Of a stretch of 64,000 bases of DNA, positions 34,173-46,490 are shown in pieces; within the stretch, counting starts at the first letter, position 1, and each line of letters opens with the position of its first letter. The translations under genes were made by a program, and so were the position numbers. The notes under the pieces were generated by a model. It was given only the letters and a program-made list of their open reading frames with translations, was not told the DNA's origin and searched no databases. Source of the stretch: Gonatopus flavifemur (lineage: Eukaryota > Arthropoda > Insecta > Hymenoptera > Dryinidae); NCBI GenBank assembly GCA_018340375.1, contig JAFFJZ010000001.1:60628001-60692000 (forward strand), given 5' to 3'.

Positions 34173-34318
34173 CACAGTAGAAAATTTTGTGTATTTTCAA
34201 CACACGTGCATGTCCCAAACGATTCACTCAAAATTTGTGTTAAATATTGACACAAAAGATGTTGATTTTCAACACAAATCTTGAGTAAACCGTTCCTAAC
34301 ACAGAATTTTTCACTGTG
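34173..34318. mobile_element. MITE with CACAGTRGAAAATTYTGTGT ends
   Basis: Inverted ends CACAGTAGAAAATTTTGTGT / CACAGTGAAAAATTCTGTGT are flanked by TG on both sides (34171-34172, 34319-34320). Arms contain TTTTCAACACA and CAAACGATTCACTCAA. A fragment starting CACAGTACGAAATTTTG near 58810 is related. Confidence 0.8.
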
Positions 34319-35174
34319 TGAAGTAGCCGATGTGTTTGACACCTGAATGATTACATTATTTTATCGATAACTTGAAAACTCAGCATTTCAAATATTTTAC
34401 TGCAGAAAAGTGTCTTGTATCTGACATGAGAATCACCTCTTGAAAGGGGCATAATGTTTTCCGGGACACTTTGCATATATTACACATCAAATGAATTTCA
34501 AGTAGGTCGTTAATAACGTTATTATGTTGTTCAATTCTTCTTTCGTGTGATCCTGTCTCATCAAATCGCACACATGGTACTGCTTTTTCGTATAGATGGA
34601 GAAAATTCAAACCGTAAGAAATCAAAATTCAAAATTTTAGACAAGATATGTATGGAATAAAAGATTTTATCATAGAATCATAAGTCGAAAGGTAATTATT
34701 TCAAAATACCCACTCAGGAGTACCAAAAAGGTTACGGAAGTCATTTCAAACGGTTTATGTTGAACAATTATATAATTTAGACTGAAACAAAACGAACAAC
34801 TGTGAAGTTTGTGAGGTTGAACGTAGAATTTAAAACTAAAATAAATGAAAGAATTTCGCCTGTTTGGTACATAGAATTGTCCGTTGGGCTCTGTTAAAAC
34901 CGAGTGGAACCATCGCTCTTGAGAAGTACTACCGACCAACGTAAATACACAGCATTGATCAGCCGAGAAGGTTCAGTAATGCTTCAGACAACGCCCGGCT
35001 ACGTATCTCGTGAATGACAGTCCAGAACCTACACAAGAATTCTATTCCGTGTAGCATACTCGACGGACCTCTGTCACTCATTGAATAGCGGTGCTTCCCA
35101 CATCTCCACAATTTCAAAACCTTCACATGAGCGAACAATAGTTGTGACAAAGATTTTTGAAGAACCGGACAATT

Positions 35175-35365
35175 TATGAAGCTGAAACTAGCAACCGATT
35201 GTTGTTACTGGTAATTAAACGTTGTTGAAGCTTTTTTTACTCCGGAAATCGATTGAGTGGCATCCCACTAAACATTACAAATATTTCAATTCTTGATAAA
35301 AGTATTGGATGAAAAGTTATATCAATTGGCTGCTAACTTTACGGTTGGCAGTTTCAGCTTCATAG
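35175..35365. mobile_element. MITE, GCTGAAACTGGCAGCC family (copy 2)
   Basis: Inverted ends TATGAAGCTGAAACT (left) and the complement at 35350-35365 (CAGTTTCAGCTTCATA). Inner GCAACCGATTG / CAATTGGCTGC arms and the core GAAATCGATTGAGTGGCATCC match the nested element at 26546-26750. Confidence 0.7.
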
Positions 35366-35483
35366 ACAATTCAAAATTTCACAGGATAACGAATATCGAT
35401 CAATAATCGATCATTTCTATTCTTCGATTTAAAAATGTTCATTTCAACGCAAAACATTATCGTACATAAACAGTATTATCGAT

Positions 35484-35884
35484 TCATTTCGAATTAAAAA
35501 ATGAAATCTGATTTGACTTTGATTCGTTGCGTAATTACGAATTACATCAGACTTTGAAAAGGATTACATCGACACCTGATTTTGTCACCTCAAGATAACA
35601 TTGGATATGATGGCAAATAAAATTCAGATTTCCAAGAATAATTTACAGAAGCAATTCTTATGGATTAGCAAGTTGCTCAAGTATCCCGAATCGGAAAATT
35701 CCAATAATTTGTGAAACCTGATCAACTCCGTAATACACAACGATCCAGAGTTGTATCAGGTTGGATAAATATTTTTAAAACAAGATCAGGGTGAAAAATG
35801 AAATCATCAAACCTGATTCATTCCGTAATACGCAACAAATCAGAGTTAAATCGGATTTCACTTTTTGAATCAGGATTCGAAATT
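35484..35884. mobile_element. Foldback with repeated CGTAATACGCAACAAATCAGAG-type units
   Basis: The left arm AAAAAATGAAATCTGATTTG...GTTGCGTAATTACG is mirrored at the right by CGTAATACGCAACAAATCAG and TCGGATTTCACTTTTT. Several internal units (TCCGTAATACACAACG, TCAGGTTGGATAAATATT) repeat the same motif. It stops 30 bp before the mariner at 35916. Confidence 0.6.
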
Positions 35885-35915
35885 AGGCAGAAGATTGTTC
35901 GAATGACGAGCATTA

Positions 35916-36845
35916 CGAGGTGTGTTCAAAAAATAACGAGAATTTTCGTTTTATGAAAAAAATATTTATTTATTCATCAATATCTATTTTGTCCCCTTCA
36001 AAATAATCCACCTTGGATATAATACACTTGTGCCAACGCTTTTTCCAATCCTCGAAACACTTTTGAAACTCGATCTTTGTAATAGCTTTTAGCTCTTTCA
36101 GCGATTCGCTTTTAATGTCATCTATGCTTGTAAAACGACGGCCTTTTAATGTTCTCTTTATTTTTGGAAATAGAAAAAAGTCACATGGAGTCATATCTGG
36201 CGAATATGAAGGCTGAGGCATCGTTACAGTTTTGTTTTTGGCCAAAAATTCACGAACAAGCAATGAAGTGTGAGCAGGTGCATTATCGTGGTGCAAAAGC
36301 CATGAATTGTTTTGCCACAAATCCGGGCGTTTTTTTCGGATTGCTTTTCGACTGATATGCCAACATCATCAGCGACTTCTCTGATTGTGATTCGGCGATC
36401 GTTCATAACCATTTCTTTCACTTTTTTCACGTTTTCATCGGTTGTTGATGTGCTTGGGCGTCCGGGTCGTTCGTCATCTTCAACGTTTTCGCGGCCATCT
36501 TGGAAACGCTTATACCACTCGTAAATCCTTGCTTTACTCATAGCAGACTCACCATATACCTTTGTTAACACTTTACAAACTTCATTACACTTTATTTCAT
36601 TTTTTTACGCAAAATTGAATACAAATTCTTTGATCTATTTTTTTTCACAAACGAAAATCGCCGAGCTCGAAAAAACACGTCTAACGTTAGCGGCTGCCAC
36701 TTAAAAAGTAAGCCATGAATATTGCTGAAAATTTTATCGTACTTCAGGGGCATGTGTACCAACATAATAAAGAAAAATTTTATACAAGCGGACTCTCCAA
36801 ACCCGCGAAATTTAAAAATTCTCGTTACTTTTTGAACACACCACG
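35916..36845 (-). mobile_element. Internally deleted mariner element
   Basis: Terminal inverted repeats CGAGGTGTGTTCAAAAAATA and CGTGGTGTGTTCAAAAAGTA are flanked by TA (35914-35915, 36846-36847). At 930 bp it is about 350 bp short of a normal mariner. The loss falls in the middle of the transposase frame, carried on the minus strand. Confidence 0.95.
35970..36628 (-). pseudogene. Mariner transposase pseudogene (catalytic core deleted)
   Basis: Mariner transposase cuts and joins DNA with a DD34D active site. Here the N-terminal helix-turn-helix region is recognisable (CNEVCKVLTKVYGESAMSK, then YEWYKRFQDGRE and PGRPSTSTTDENV). The C-terminal part is also clear (WLLHHDNAPAHTS, YSPDMTPCDFFLFPKIK). 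The two pieces meet out of frame after DDVGIS near 36355. The first catalytic aspartate is lost in the deletion; the second (HHDNAPAH) and third (PCDFF) remain. In-frame stops occur before the first helix. The copy cannot make active transposase. Confidence 0.93.
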
Positions 36846-36847
36846 TA

Positions 36848-37770
36848 TATGTAAAACTCGTAGTCATAGTTAACACTTGGCGAATTTAGTGAGGATTCGA
36901 TTCTGTGTGACACTCTGTATCAAAAACATTTTTCTCAGGGCCAAATTACGTTGGAGTGTAGGAACCTGTACCTCCTCGGATCGATATATTCATTCGTTTT
37001 GTTCGGCTTTTGGAATGACAAGGAAACCAGGTGTGTAAGGTGTAATACCAATTTTCCAACATTCCCCAGAGCAAACATTTTCCCTCAAGATAGTACGCGA
37101 ATAGAAATTAAATTAGCTTATCTGAGTTATGTGCGGGTATCAATCTTGTCTCGGCTAGCTCGGTTATTCTGTGTAACCATCGATTGATCACCGGTTAGTA
37201 TTCCTGTACAGGAACGTCCATCGAGGTCATAAATCTCGCTGTATCACGAGAAGAATATTTCATAATAATCATACCGTCATTTGACAGTTGATCATGGACA
37301 TCGATGAAAAAGTGGGGTGATGTCTTTTCATGGTACACCTTTAACTATGGGTTCATAACTGTCTACTTTATCTCAGTTGCAGATGGCGTTGTCGATTGAT
37401 AAAAGCATATCGAAGTATTGATTCGTCACTAGCTAGTCAATTACGATAGGGAATGTGAGTTCATATTCCTTCCCCCAATTACCAGTTTATCATTATTTCA
37501 CCAGAGGAGGTCGTAAAATACTGACAATCGTGAGAAGTAATCACAAGCGATCAGGAATTCCAATAGAATGGATCAATCAAGAATTAAGGTTGAACGGAAT
37601 GGCTAATAAAACAAACGGAGAATTCCGAGACTTGACGCTGTGGTTAGCGTTTGTGATCAATTACTTCTTTTGATGTATACAACTTTGGTGATTTGATCCA
37701 CACATCGGAAGTAGAGTCAGTTACAATATACGCGGAGGATGGAACATTATTCATCAATATATAACAATAT
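36848..37770. other. Intergenic sequence without a supported gene
   Basis: Several short reading frames occur on both strands but none has a recognised motif or a clear splice context. Confidence 0.4.
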
Positions 37771-37840
37771 GGAATTGGCTCAGTGGATAGCATATCTAGC
37801 TCATCATTCAAGAGTTTCAAGATCGAAACTCATCTCTGAG
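37771..37840 (+). mobile_element. tRNA-like SINE head
   Basis: The plus strand carries TTGGCTCAGTGGATAGC (A-box/D-arm-like) followed at tRNA spacing by GAGTTTC-AAGATC-GAAACTC, a seven-pair T-arm-like hairpin with a GATCGAAACTC B-box-like core. The anticodon arm is not clean. It is most likely a tRNA-derived SINE or pseudogene. Confidence 0.5.
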
Positions 37841-40800
37841 TGAGCGTTTTTTCCAAAGTACTTGAATGGATGATGTGACAATCAGATTTCATAAAGACCC
37901 AGTTTCTCTAATCTCTTCACCAGTGCAAATAATCAAGTAGAAATGATTCTAACTATATTGCAAGGACCTTAAAAAATACTGAACTATCGTTATAATCATT
38001 TTTACTAAGATAGGTGAAAATGAAATTTTTCCGTTTTCAGTTTTCATAGCTTTGTGTATTTTTCTAACTTCTCAATATTTTGTCCGTACCAAGGTTGGTA
38101 CACAAGATTGATAGCGATCCTTGGATCCTAACAGAATTTGGTAAATCACATATCCCTATCGAATATGATAAACAATAAGAAAAAAAAAGAAATTCAAACT
38201 CCATCAACCCTGGCTACATTGCTACTTCTTCAACGTCTAAAATTACTAGTAAGTAGTGAGATAACATCCGAATTGATCAGCTCATGGATAAACGAGTGGG
38301 TATGGGTCCAATCTTCACTCGAGTAAATAATAATTAACTTGTTTCCGCGTGGAAATATATGAATTGTGTGCTAATCCTAGACAATAAGATCCTCTTCTGT
38401 TCGTATGAGCTGAACGTTCAATTCCAATTTCACCATACAATCTTGTCCTCGCACACGATACAATGCAAGCGAACCCCATATCTGTAAAACAACGGGAAAT
38501 CTCAATTCTGCAGGGTGAGTTTAATACAATGTACAACAGATAAAATGAGATGAAGGGATGTATACATGAACCCAATAAAATACCATTCACAACTATGTTA
38601 TACCAAGTAAAGAGTAATAGCGCTAGTTTTCGCAAAGTGAAAGGCAGGATGGTAGGTCGAAGTGAACCTTTCTTCGGTAAAATTTTTATCCCTCCCAATC
38701 TTTGCATTCAGTAACTGATAGTGTCACAAATAATAACTAACGAACATCATTCCTCATCGTCGAGTCATCGCAATAAAACAGGAATTATTTTCAAATTTCC
38801 CTCATAGCACGAAGAATGTTTATAACGTCACATTTAGTTCATATCAGTGTTTTTCACGACATGCTGTTAATATCAATTGATAGAGTCATCGCTATATTGC
38901 CCTTTATCCAAATAATATGGGAATGATTGAATTAATTTTCATATTCAATTCATATTTCGTATACGTTTGTGAAGGATATCTTCTTTCTGAAATGTTATTG
39001 GAGAACGGATTGTATACAAACCCACTTCCACCTTGCTTTGCTATACCGCATAGAGGTTGTTATCATCCCCTGATACAGATTTAATGAACGCGTCCTGTAT
39101 TGTGCGCGTGTGCTAATATAAAAAAGTACTGAAATACACTTTGCTGTTAGCTGTTTGCCGTTTGCTGTTATTTTCTTTGGCTACTGCAGCTTTGAATTTC
39201 TTTGAATTGGTCTTATTAAGAAAAATCACATGCATTTTTTCGTATATAGTAATTGGTTGTAAACAATCTTGATCGTACAGATCTACTCCATCAAAATTCA
39301 ACATCAAACTTTGTTTTTTTCCACTCAATCAACAAAACCCTGTATTTACACGCTTGCTGCGATGATCCTGTACGCTTATTTATACCCCTTTTTCCCATTG
39401 GGATACCACGATAGTATTGTTTCAATGCATTCCTCATTTGTCATAGTACTGTTTCAGTACAATTGTTTCCAACTATTGATTCCATTCTAAAACCCTTGAA
39501 AGGCTTTTCCAGCGCCACTCCAGTGCTATTGCAATATATTCGCCTAGCGTTTCAATGGATTCTTCTCCTCTCGGTTCATCTTGCTTTTCATTCTCTTCTC
39601 TTTTCTCTTCTCTCTTGCTCCCATCCATATTCTGCCATTTCATCTTTTCTTCCTTGCTCCCCAAGTTCCCTTTCTCTGTGGCCAACTCGCTCACTCGCTA
39701 ACTCCTTCATCCTCTTCCTCTGTTTTTCATTCATTCGCTGTATCTGGTAGATTAGGTTTAGATGAAGGGAAGATCATCTTCCAAGCATTCTACTCAACGT
39801 GAACAGTTCGGAATAAGAAATCCGAATGAACTCCAGATAAGTTGAAACGTTCATTATGTGTTATGCGAGATTCATATCTTTCGCAACGCATCATTGTATT
39901 CCAGATCTTGTAGCCGCATCAAGAAATTCCATCACGATGGAAAATGAAATATAATTTCAATACACAATTGAGCGAGTTTTAGTATTCAATAATGCATCTC
40001 GCCATCGTTTCAGCCAATGAACAAATTTCCCTTTTCATTTATTCAATTGACCTCTGTGGATCGCTGTGAAAATTCAAAGTGCGAGGGTCTGAAATCGAGA
40101 AAATTATAACATGGATGTAAACCTGACATTCCTAGACATTTGTGATCTGAGCCCAAGAATTATGTAATTCAATTTCACATTATTGATTCGATCATTTTAG
40201 TCCATCAGGATCTAAGTAGAATCCTCCCATCGTCATTTTATCAAGGAACTGTGACCAAGATGGGTTATCTTGAGTCGACGTATCGATCGCTGCTTCCCCT
40301 AGTAGTGTTAGGCGTGGGAGGATGCTCGATAAACAGGAATTCGAATGTTTCTGTCTGGAGGAAAGATTATTGTAAAGATTGTACGACCATATGGCATTTG
40401 ATGGATACATTCAAGAGGTTCAACGACAGTAATCAAGAGTATACGGTAGATACCGTAATCATAACTGAATATATTGTCCTTTGATTCCATATATCGTATT
40501 TGAACTGTTCATGATTCCACGAGGTACCCCAATCATCAGTTGAAATTCTGATTTCAAAACTAAACTGAATAATTCGAATTTTATATGCTAAATGTAATAG
40601 TCTTAGAGACTGATCATTCGAAGTTATTTAGAATTTTTAGAAATGGATTTCCAACACTTCATTCATTGGAGAATAACGTGCCTTTTATGAATGTCAAAGT
40701 ATACAAAGATAAGTAACATCACAACATAACTTATTCTATTATTATGTGAAAGTTAATCGAACTAGTAAAGTTCATAGTCCATTTTTGTATCGATTCATTT

Positions 40801-43048
40801 CGAAATGCAACTGAAAATACGGTATAAGAACATTGATTCCTACTTGAGAAAGAACAGGTCTCTTCTCAAGATTTGATTGATCTATTTGTGGTGTTCTAAC
40901 ATGAGAAATCAATTAACACGAAGACAGGCGTTTCAATGCAAGATGGTAAATTAATCTCATTTGAAGTGAAATGTTCTATAATTTTTATTGAAATCTGACA
41001 ACATTTTTGTATTTTTGGATTCCTCCGAGATAGATTGTTTGCAAAATTTTACTTTCAAGTTATTCGCGTTGCCGGCAGTACTGCGACATTGCACACTTTA
41101 TCTTCAAACTCAAGTAATTGAGCTGATAATTCAAACTTTATCCACCAGGTAGCCGTTGTAACCTACTTAGTTTTTAGCTATGAAAGCTACAAGTTAAACA
41201 TATTTATTTTATGACTTGTATTTAGATGTTGTACTAAAATATGGTGAATTTCAAGCGAATTCATGTTCAGCTTAATGCAACTCAATCTTCATTTGTTCAG
41301 TAGATACATGTGCATACTTGGGACTGAAATTCAACCAATTTTCTGAATGAGACGTCATTTAAATCAAGTAGAACTTTCTATTGCGTATAGCTAGTGACTA
41401 ACAGCGATTAATAAGATCACTCCATTGTTAGTACACCACAGTCTGTATTGGAAATTCAAAAAATGATCTTTTTCCCTAGAAATTACTATCAAAACAGATG
41501 AAATCTTGATCAAACCTGATTCTCACTTGTTCTCACTTAATTGAAAAGATTTAAATGAGTCACAAAGTGACCCACTAAGAGCAAGAGGTCGAAGTTTAGT
41601 TTTCCACTCAGACTCAGTACTTTTTGTCTGCCTTAAAATGCTATTCAAGGACTTTCTGTCACAGCTCCTCTTCTCGCAATGTTTTATTGTATTCAATCGC
41701 AGTAAATCCATAATCACTTATACTGAATTTCATTTGAAATTCTTTTGGATGATGAGAGACAAAATCAATGAAATGAATTATTAGAATATCTTTACAAAAA
41801 TGTGACAGGAGAATGTTGAGTATATGAAGTTCATCGAATCTTCTAAACCTGAAATATGAGGTTAATCACTTTCCTAATTCCGTTGATCAACATGATCATC
41901 CTATTCATCTATAACATATGCCTTTTTATCGTGATTCATTTCTTTAATTCGTCGTAACTTGTTGCTCGATGAGGTCAATTCACAAAAGAAATGTTCCAAT
42001 TCTCAATTTGATGTTTGTTTTCGCCACCCGAGTCTACAAACTCAACGAATCACGAAAGTAATTGTCGTTTTCACGATTGTACAGCTCGTGTTACAAAATT
42101 AGCATAGTGAGTTACTTCGATACCACATATTTCATATATTATGAATTCTGATTGCTGCAGTTGAGAAATGTTTGGACGATATATGAAAATCTTTGCATTT
42201 TTCTTCCAAACTCAAAACAGTTCTTCGACTATTATCGTGTATAAAAACTCATCACTGATTTGAATTAGGAAATTAAAAAAAATTATAAATAACGTTCATA
42301 CATTTATTGAATAATAACATAATTCATGCATAAATTTCGCATTTGTTCACAGACCCTGGTTTTGCGATATAAAGGTGTGAAGATAAAATATGGAGTAATA
42401 GCGTCAATCAAATAGAACTCTGACCGTTGCTCCTCGAATGCGAAAGTACTTTTCTGTTGAATTTGCATCTTATAACATACATTGAATATTCAAGATAAAC
42501 TAACAATAAACTCGTGACTGGTTTACGCACTCGTGCACACGGGCATTCGCTTATACGTACGCACTTACGCGCACTGGTGCATTTATGCTGCGAATTTATG
42601 TTGAAAACGCAGAACTACTAACTGAATTATGGAGCTACACGATTCTAATGAAATGGAACTAATGAACTGATACGAAAACTGAATATTCGAAACTCATTGT
42701 TCGCTTGCAGGATTCAGAATTCTGAATACGTTAATCTTCATTCCTATACACAGTTCATACTTTTTTTTCGCATAAATTCTAACTGCATTACATGAGATTC
42801 GAAAAAGTGAATGATGAGGTATCGTCAATCCTTGAACTGCAACGAACGACTGCATGTTGTTCACATCATAATGAAATAGACTGTTCCAATTCAATACTTC
42901 ATTGTATATCAATTGTAATACTCAGCGGTGCTGATTAGATTGGAGAAAAATTAATTTGAATAATCTTTCTCTAGGAAAGCATTTACGTCATCAATGTTAT
43001 CAATCGGATTACAACGAGTTCTAAAGATTTTACTTTTCATTTTAACCC
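37841..43048. other. Long AT-rich stretch without a supported gene
   Basis: I find no domain-bearing exon. A pyrimidine-rich tract (TTCTCTTCTCTTTTCTCTTC type) lies at about 39580-39660. Reading frames at 38315-38707 (minus) and 40251-40484 (plus) show no family signature. Around 42520-42600 is a CACGCAC/ACGCGCAC-rich patch. If the duplicated first exons at 47-48.7 kb belong to the zinc-finger gene, this would be its 5' intron. Confidence 0.4.
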
Positions 43049-43504
43049 TTGACGAAAAATCTCATGAGAAGCCATTTGACATTTATTGGGCATTCATCAT
43101 GTTATCGCCAGAACGAGGACACATTTGGATTCAATGGTAGGAGAAAAGCAAAAAGAAGAACTATTGTTACTGTATATGCCGGAAGAGGAGCTATTCCATC
43201 AGACAGATTAGCTATCCCCAGGAGAACAACGTCAACATTCAACAAACCTTCATTGAATCTGAATTCATCTAAAATCAACCTAAAATTGTTCTATTCGGCT
43301 CGTGTTCTCTTCAAGTATGTTTACTTGAACCACGTTGATTACGCCCCAGGAATCTACGAAAACCTCCATTTACTGGAGATCAACATTCATCATCAATTCA
43401 ACAAAACAAAACCAATACCATACTCAATCGAGATCATTCTGAAGTCAGTGAAGATGAAAAATAATCGAGATGAAAGTTGGAAAGTTAGACAAAGTTTGCA
43501 TTAG
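43049..43504 (+). CDS. Unassigned 151-codon reading frame
   Basis: An uninterrupted ATG-to-stop frame, long for this AT-rich background. The product is basic (GRRKAKRRTIVTVYAGRG near residues 30-47) with no membrane segment, signal peptide or family motif that I recognise. No splice partner, Kozak context or repeat relationship supports it. It could be a chance frame or the remnant of a mobile element. Confidence 0.2.
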   Translation: MTKNLMRSHLTFIGHSSCYRQNEDTFGFNGRRKAKRRTIVTVYAGRGAIPSDRLAIPRRTTSTFNKPSLNLNSSKINLKLFYSARVLFKYVYLNHVDYAPGIYENLHLLEINIHHQFNKTKPIPYSIEIILKSVKMKNNRDESWKVRQSLH

Positions 43505-45222
43505 CTGCTGTGAATTGAATATTACTCAAGTTTTAAAAAAAAAAACCATTCAATTGAAAAAAGGCTTGAGTAATTGTACCTGAATTGGGTTGGTGAAAAT
43601 CAAAATCCACTCGATTAAAAGGAGAAAAAAAATCCTGTCAGAGAATATGAGATGCAACTCAACTGATTTTCTTAGTGCGATATCTTCATTCAATATGAAC
43701 CTGGGTTGATTTAAAAGATGATAGCAATAATCTTGCTTTTCAATTGAAGTGTTATTTTGCAATCATATTCTCAACGGACTGTTCTTTTACTCTTTTCCAA
43801 AATTGAGTGAGGAAAACGTTCATAAAGCATTTGATAAACAGTCTTTAGATAAGTTTATCAAAACGGTTAATTGATGTTCGTTACTTTCAAGTGGATACCA
43901 GCGTTTTTCGACCCTTTTTAGTCCGTTCCAATGTCTTTTATCCACCAGGGGCGCTGGTTGGCATGTTGCCAAAATCTGGGAGGGAAAGTTAACACAACCA
44001 ATGAGTACTCATCGCGTAAGCGTAAGAGATTGCGTACGAGGTCGGTGAAGTATCTGCGCATTGATTAACGCTTACTTGTAGACCGCAAGTTGTCAGCAGG
44101 TAAAATGATATTGTCAGGGGTCTGCACTGCACAACCATAAATTCTTACAGCACTTCGGTCAATCACCTGTCAAGCTACGATTTTGCAGAAAAATATTATT
44201 TTGTACTTCAATAGTAGCAAACTCCTTGCTGTACTTGCATTTCAATGAAAACTTTTCAATCCTCAAGAAAAAAAGATTTTCGTTGAGCATAATTTTTGGA
44301 GGGGCCAAAGTGTGGTGTTATCCATCAACTCTAACTAATCCAGCAAACTAAAATCGCGACGTTAAAGCGCAAGCCTCTCAGGCCCAGTGAAATTCAAACC
44401 TCTTCGGTCAGTAAGAATGTACAAAAACTGGAGAAGTTCGATCATTTTGATTCATGAGTGTAACTTTCTCGGGCAATAAAAACGCATAAACATGGAAAAA
44501 CATTCTCATATAATATGGAAAAAACGACTAAAATCAGGCTCATCGGTTACGAATTGAGAGCCTTCAGATACGCAGGCGCGAATGCAATGCTGGAATATGC
44601 TTTCTGATTGGTCAGAATCGGTGGTGGACATTTTTTTCCACGCACACAGACCTCATTTTCACGTACGCGTCAATTTCACCATAAAGTCTCTCTTTTTCAG
44701 CTATTGGACAGCTATTCAAATAACAAATAACTTATTCACACTTTCATTCATTTGCATGCATGAAATGAAATTTTATTTCACATGAATCGTTTCATGTATC
44801 ACTTAGGGTTATGTAGAATAAGAACCGTGATGAATACTACAAAAATTCATCAAAGATTGTTAGATTCTATAGAAAAATAGCGATCGAACAGAGCTGTCAT
44901 CATTATGATGTTGAACATATAATGGTTTATGAGAGAATAAAATTCATTCCATATCTCAATCAGAAATATTCAAAACTGTCAGTTTGCTTGCGGAATCTCT
45001 TTCAACTCTGACAAGAATGTATTCTGAGTTCTCAATATATTTGTTGAATTATATTCATAATTACGATGAACATCAAGTATTGCATAATTGCTCTTGTGAT
45101 ATATCAAGTGTTACCTTCGTATGGATTGGATATCTCCGAATTGTTTATGTAAAATCTCTCTCCGAGCTCAATTTTTGATTCAAAGTGTATATGCATTCAG
45201 CCACATTCATCATTATATTATA
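43505..45222. other. Intergenic sequence with traces of mobile DNA
   Basis: Near 43890 AAGTGGATACCAGCG matches the end of the GATACCAGCG foldback family but no opposite end is clear. GC-richer patches occur around 43960-44060 and 44360-44410. No gene is supported. Confidence 0.4.
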
Positions 45223-45259
45223 TCAGGTCATTCAATATGTCCGTAGGATTAGTAAGAAA

Positions 45260-46490
45260 AAAAAGTTTGACAAAACCCGATTTTATTATTCTACATAGTT
45301 GCCTTCGAGGACAATACAACGAGTATAGCGATTTTCCAACTTTTCGATGTACGACTTTTATAGTACGATTTCTCTTTATCTTCAAAATAGGCCTCAATTT
45401 CAGCGATTACTTCATCATTGGACTTGAATTTCTTTCCAGCAAGCATTCTCTTGAGATCTAAAAGCAGGAAAAAGTCGCCGGGGGCTAATCTGGAGAATAC
45501 GGTGGGTGGATAAGCAATTCGAAGCCGAATTCATTCAATTTGGCTATCGTTTTCATCGATTTGTGACACAGTGCATTGTCTTGATGGAACGACACTTTTC
45601 TTCCGTAAATTTGGCCGTTTCTTTGCGAGTTCAGCCTTCAATCGATTCAAAAGTGCACAGTAATAGTCGCTGTTGATGGTGGTTCCGTTTGGAGATAGTC
45701 GATGAATATTATTCCCTTCGTATCCCAAAACACAGACGCCATCACCTTACCGGCCGACTGTTGCGTCTTTGCTAGCTTTGGATTCGATTCGTCGACTGCT
45801 GTCCAGTGATGCCAGTATTCCCTAGAAAAATCTTCCGATTTTTTGGCATTGGTCATTTCTTTCCAAATTGAAAATATGATTGGCCGGTTGTACAAGAAAT
45901 AACCAATCATCAGATGCTGAAGATTTTTCTAGGGAATACTGGCAACGCTGCTGCTGTCCACTCAGCTGACTGTATTTTGGATTCTGGTGTGTAATGGTGA
46001 AGCTGTGTTTCATCCATTGTTACATATCGACGATAGAATTCGATTTTATTGTGGTTTAACGGCGCCAAACACTGCTCTGAAGCATCAATTCGTTGTTGTT
46101 TTTGGTCAACTGTGAGCTCACGCGGCACCCACTTTCCACAGAGCTTTCGCATACCCAAACGTTCGTGTAAAATGGCAAAAACACTACCATCTGATATCTT
46201 TACAATGTTAGCCAGCTCGTGCACTTTCAATTTGCGATCGTTCATGACCAATTTGTGGATTTCTTAAATGTTTTCTGGAATAACAGCCTCATTTGGGTGT
46301 CCACTGCGCTCTGCGTCATTTGCGCTAGTACGATCCACTTCTCCACCATTTGTCTCGATGGCGCAGAGTCCGGATGATGTTTATCAAGCCATTGTTTGGT
46401 TTCCCCTGTATTTTTTTCCATCAATAAGCAATGCTTTATCAAAACTCGGAATCCATTTTTTTTCAATAACAAAAGTTGCTTCACACAAAA
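45260..46490 (-). pseudogene. Mariner transposase pseudogene
   Basis: Read on the minus strand, the frame runs through GETKQWLDKHHPDSAPSRQ, the helix-turn-helix MNDRKLKVHELANIVKISDG, GKWVPRELTVDQK, VTMDETQLHHYTPE (first catalytic D), GKVMASVFWDTKGII and GTTINSDYYCALLNRL. NEFGFELLIHPPYSPD lies near the third catalytic aspartate. Frameshifts occur after PSRQMVEKW (about 46340), around 45690, and in the YSPD-LAPGDFF region at about 45480. A 147-bp MITE at 45804-45950 interrupts the centre after HHYTPESK...SAEWTA. All three DD34D regions can be traced, so decay is recent compared with the other mariner. Confidence 0.93.
45804..45950. mobile_element. 147-bp hAT-like MITE, copy 3, inside mariner
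   Basis: Ends CAGTGATGCCAGTATTCCC and CAGCGTTGCCAGTATTCCC (reverse) are flanked by perfect 8-bp duplications CTGCTGTC at 45796-45803 and 45951-45958. Removing the MITE and one duplication rejoins the mariner transposase sequence. Confidence 0.95.

Noticed and set aside
38315..38707. 130-codon minus-strand frame with a hydrophobic segment
   Set aside because: No family signature, no splice support and biased AT-rich composition; probably chance.
39463..39802. Overlapping serine/phenylalanine/leucine-rich frames on the plus strand
   Set aside because: They come from a pyrimidine-rich tract with no motif and overlapping frames on both strands.
40251..40490. Overlapping plus- and minus-strand frames of 60-77 codons
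   Set aside because: No motif and no repeat or splice evidence on either strand.
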